DNA from: Microbacterium sp.
Lineage (GTDB): Bacteria; Actinomycetota; Actinomycetes; Actinomycetales; Microbacteriaceae
DNA: 7,473 nucleotides
NCBI GenBank assembly: GCA_029267645.1
Contig: JAJUIM010000089.1
Coordinates: 1 to 7,473 of the forward strand
Reading direction: 5' to 3'
Both the position numbers and the translations under genes were made by a program. A model generated the notes under the pieces. It did not search any database, was not told the origin of the DNA, and saw nothing but the letters and a program-made list of their open reading frames with translations. Shown here in pieces: positions 6,144 to 7,473 of this stretch. How positions within the stretch are numbered: position 1 is the first letter of the stretch; every line of letters starts with the position of its first letter.

Positions 6144-6181
6144 CATGCGAATGCCCCCGCCGAGGCGGGGGCATTCGCATG
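6144..6181. terminator. Bidirectional hairpin terminator between convergent genes
   Basis: The arms 6144-6161 and 6164-6181 are perfectly complementary (18 bp), closed by only two unpaired bases (GA), with a G/C-rich top (GCCCCCGCC / GGCGGGGGC). It starts 12 bp after the arabinofuranosidase stop and ends 8 bp before the stop of the convergent isomerase gene, so it can serve both. There is no run of T after either arm; U-poor terminators are common in high-GC actinobacteria. Confidence 0.88.
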
Positions 6182-6189
6182 TCTCGAGC

Positions 6190-7473
6190 CTAGAGGCCGC
6201 CGTTGATGTGGTGGAACACCTGGTTCCACTTCAGCTCGTTGCGGAAGCCCTCGACCGTCGTGCGCTCGTCGATCGTGAGCAGCTCGATCCGCGCCATCTC
6301 GGCGAAGTCGCGCCACTCGTCGATGCCGATCGCGTTCGACATGACCGTGTGGTGGGCGGCGCCCGCCGCCATCCACGCCGCCGCGCTCGTCGGCAGGTTC
6401 GGCTCGGGGCGCCACACGGCGCGGCCGACGGGCAGCTTCGGCAGGTCGGGCGCGTCAACGTTCTCGACGACGTTCGCCGTGAGGCGGAAGCGCGTGCGCA
6501 TGTCGCTCAGCGCGACGACGACTGCGGGGCCCGGATCAGCCGTGAACACGAGGCGCACGGGATCCTCCTTGCCGCCGATGCCCAGCTCGTGGATCTCCGC
6601 ACGAACCTTCTTCGAGGTCAGCGACGGCGACACCTCGAGCATGTGGGCGCCGAGGATCAGCTCACTGCCCGGCGTGAGCTCGTACGTGTAGTCCTCCATG
6701 AGGCTCGCGCCGCCCGGCAGACCCTTGCCCATGACGTTCGCGATGCGCACGAGCACGGCCGTCTTCCAGTCGCCCTCGCCTCCGAAGCCGTAGCCCTCGG
6801 CCATGAGGCGCTGCACCGCGATGCCGGGCAGCTGCTTGAGGGTTCCGAGATCCTCGAAGTTGTCGGTGAACGCCTCGAAGCCGCCCTCCGTGAGGAACGC
6901 GCGCAGGCCGATCTCGATCGCGGCCGCGTCGCGCAGGCTCTGGTGGCGGGATCCGCCCTGCCGCAGCTCGTCCACGACGTCATACGCGCGCTCGTACTCG
7001 GCGACGAGCGCGTCGACCTCGGCGTCGGCTGCGGCGTCGACCTTCGCGATGAGGTCGTTCACGCCCCACGTGTTGACCTGCACGCCGAGCATGATCTGCG
7101 CCTCGGTCTTGTCGCCCTCCGTGACCGCGACATTGCGCATGTTGTCGCCGAAGCGCACGACCTTCATGCTGCGCGCGGCCGCGAGGCCCGCGGCGGCTCG
7201 GATCCACGTCGCCACCTCGCCGACGACGCGCGGGTCGCTCGCGTGGCCGACGACGGTCTTGCGCGGCACCTGCAGGCGGCTGAGGATGTAGCCGTACTCG
7301 CGGTCGCCGTGCGCGGCCTGGTTGAGGTTCATGAAGTCGAAGTCGATGTCGTTCCACGGCAGCTCGACGTTCGCCTGCGTGTGCAGGTGCAGGAGCGGCT
7401 TCTGCAGCGCCTCGAGGCCCGCGATCCACATCTTGGCGGGGCTGAACGTGTGCATCCAGGTGATGACGCCGAG
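6190..7473 (-). CDS. araA: L-arabinose isomerase (5' end beyond the right edge)
   Basis: The enzyme interconverts L-arabinose and L-ribulose in the cytoplasm with a Mn2+ ion. The frame is open to the window edge; the 427 visible residues start [20 protein letters not shown]. That matches E. coli AraA from about residue 74 of 500, so roughly 73 N-terminal residues are missing. ATG at 7455 is internal (the Met of WMHTFSPAK), not the true start. Landmarks are [27 protein letters not shown] and the metal/catalytic residues. Counting from the Met at 7455, these are Glu227 (FGGEGDWK), Glu254 (LMEDYTYE), His271 (GAHMLEV) and His369 (AAHHTV), equivalent to Glu306, Glu333, His350 and His450 of E. coli. 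All are present, so the enzyme should be functional. The gene ends in TAG (6192-6190), convergent with abfA. Upstream genes, perhaps araB and araD, would lie to the right. Confidence 0.97.
   Translation of the reverse strand, partial: LGVITWMHTFSPAKMWIAGLEALQKPLLHLHTQANVELPWNDIDFDFMNLNQAAHGDREYGYILSRLQVPRKTVVGHASDPRVVGEVATWIRAAAGLAAARSMKVVRFGDNMRNVAVTEGDKTEAQIMLGVQVNTWGVNDLIAKVDAAADAEVDALVAEYERAYDVVDELRQGGSRHQSLRDAAAIEIGLRAFLTEGGFEAFTDNFEDLGTLKQLPGIAVQRLMAEGYGFGGEGDWKTAVLVRIANVMGKGLPGGASLMEDYTYELTPGSELILGAHMLEVSPSLTSKKVRAEIHELGIGGKEDPVRLVFTADPGPAVVVALSDMRTRFRLTANVVENVDAPDLPKLPVGRAVWRPEPNLPTSAAAWMAAGAAHHTVMSNAIGIDEWRDFAEMARIELLTIDERTTVEGFRNELKWNQVFHHINGGL

Noticed and set aside
4500..6146. Long minus-strand open frame (548 codons) opposite abfA
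   Set aside because: Same reason: it mirrors the GH51 gene, has low-complexity Arg/Val/Asp/Glu composition and no recognisable motif.
7453..7455. ATG at 7455 as the start of araA
   Set aside because: The frame is open to the window edge, and the residues before it (LGVITW) match the conserved AraA sequence preceding HTFSPAK. This Met is internal.
1..7473. Novel defence, mobile or CRISPR-like system
   Set aside because: No transposase, integrase, direct-repeat array, toxin-antitoxin pair or nuclease was seen. All the sequence is accounted for by a sugar-utilisation locus with uniform codon use.

Overview
The window is a pentose (L-arabinose / arabinoside) utilisation locus from a high-GC Gram-positive bacterium. 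The organism is most likely an actinobacterium, and a Microbacteriaceae-like one fits best. The evidence is the strong G/C preference at third codon positions, AGGAG-type ribosome binding sites, a TAGGCT-type -10 directly in front of an apparently leaderless regulator gene, a Tat-type lipoprotein binding protein, and the family character of the proteins. The species assignment is inference; no rRNA or marker gene is present.

Layout. Positions 1-104 (minus) hold only the first 34 codons of a gene that leaves the window on the left; its N-terminus resembles FAD-dependent alditol/xylitol oxidases. A divergent promoter region (105-231) separates it from a LacI-family regulator (232-1257, plus). 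The 106-bp gap after the regulator (1258-1363) carries a probable promoter and a perfect 32-bp palindrome (1302-1333), taken to be the regulator's operator. Then comes a tight four-gene plus-strand operon: a Tat-exported lipoprotein sugar-binding protein (1364-2704), two ABC permeases (2706-3668 and 3665-4561, overlapping by ATGA), and a cytoplasmic GH51 alpha-L-arabinofuranosidase (4596-6131). An 18-bp-stem hairpin (6144-6181) lies between the operon and a convergent L-arabinose isomerase gene (6190-7473, minus), whose N-terminal part (about 73 residues by comparison with E. coli AraA) is beyond the right edge.

How it works together (inference from families and context). The binding protein and two permeases would import arabinose-containing oligosaccharides. 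They would be energised by an ATPase encoded elsewhere, because none is present here. The signal-less GH51 enzyme would release L-arabinose in the cytoplasm. AraA would convert L-arabinose to L-ribulose for entry into the pentose phosphate pathway through AraB and AraD, which are not in the window. The LacI-family protein would repress the transporter/arabinofuranosidase operon at the palindrome until a sugar inducer binds.

No phage, transposon, CRISPR, tRNA or rRNA sequence was seen, and no gene-free stretch exceeds 130 bases. This is a well-ordered, largely conventional catabolic locus. The most unusual features are the length and internal symmetry of the operator, the probable leaderless regulator, and a strong, reading-frame-independent excess of the hexamer GGATCC.
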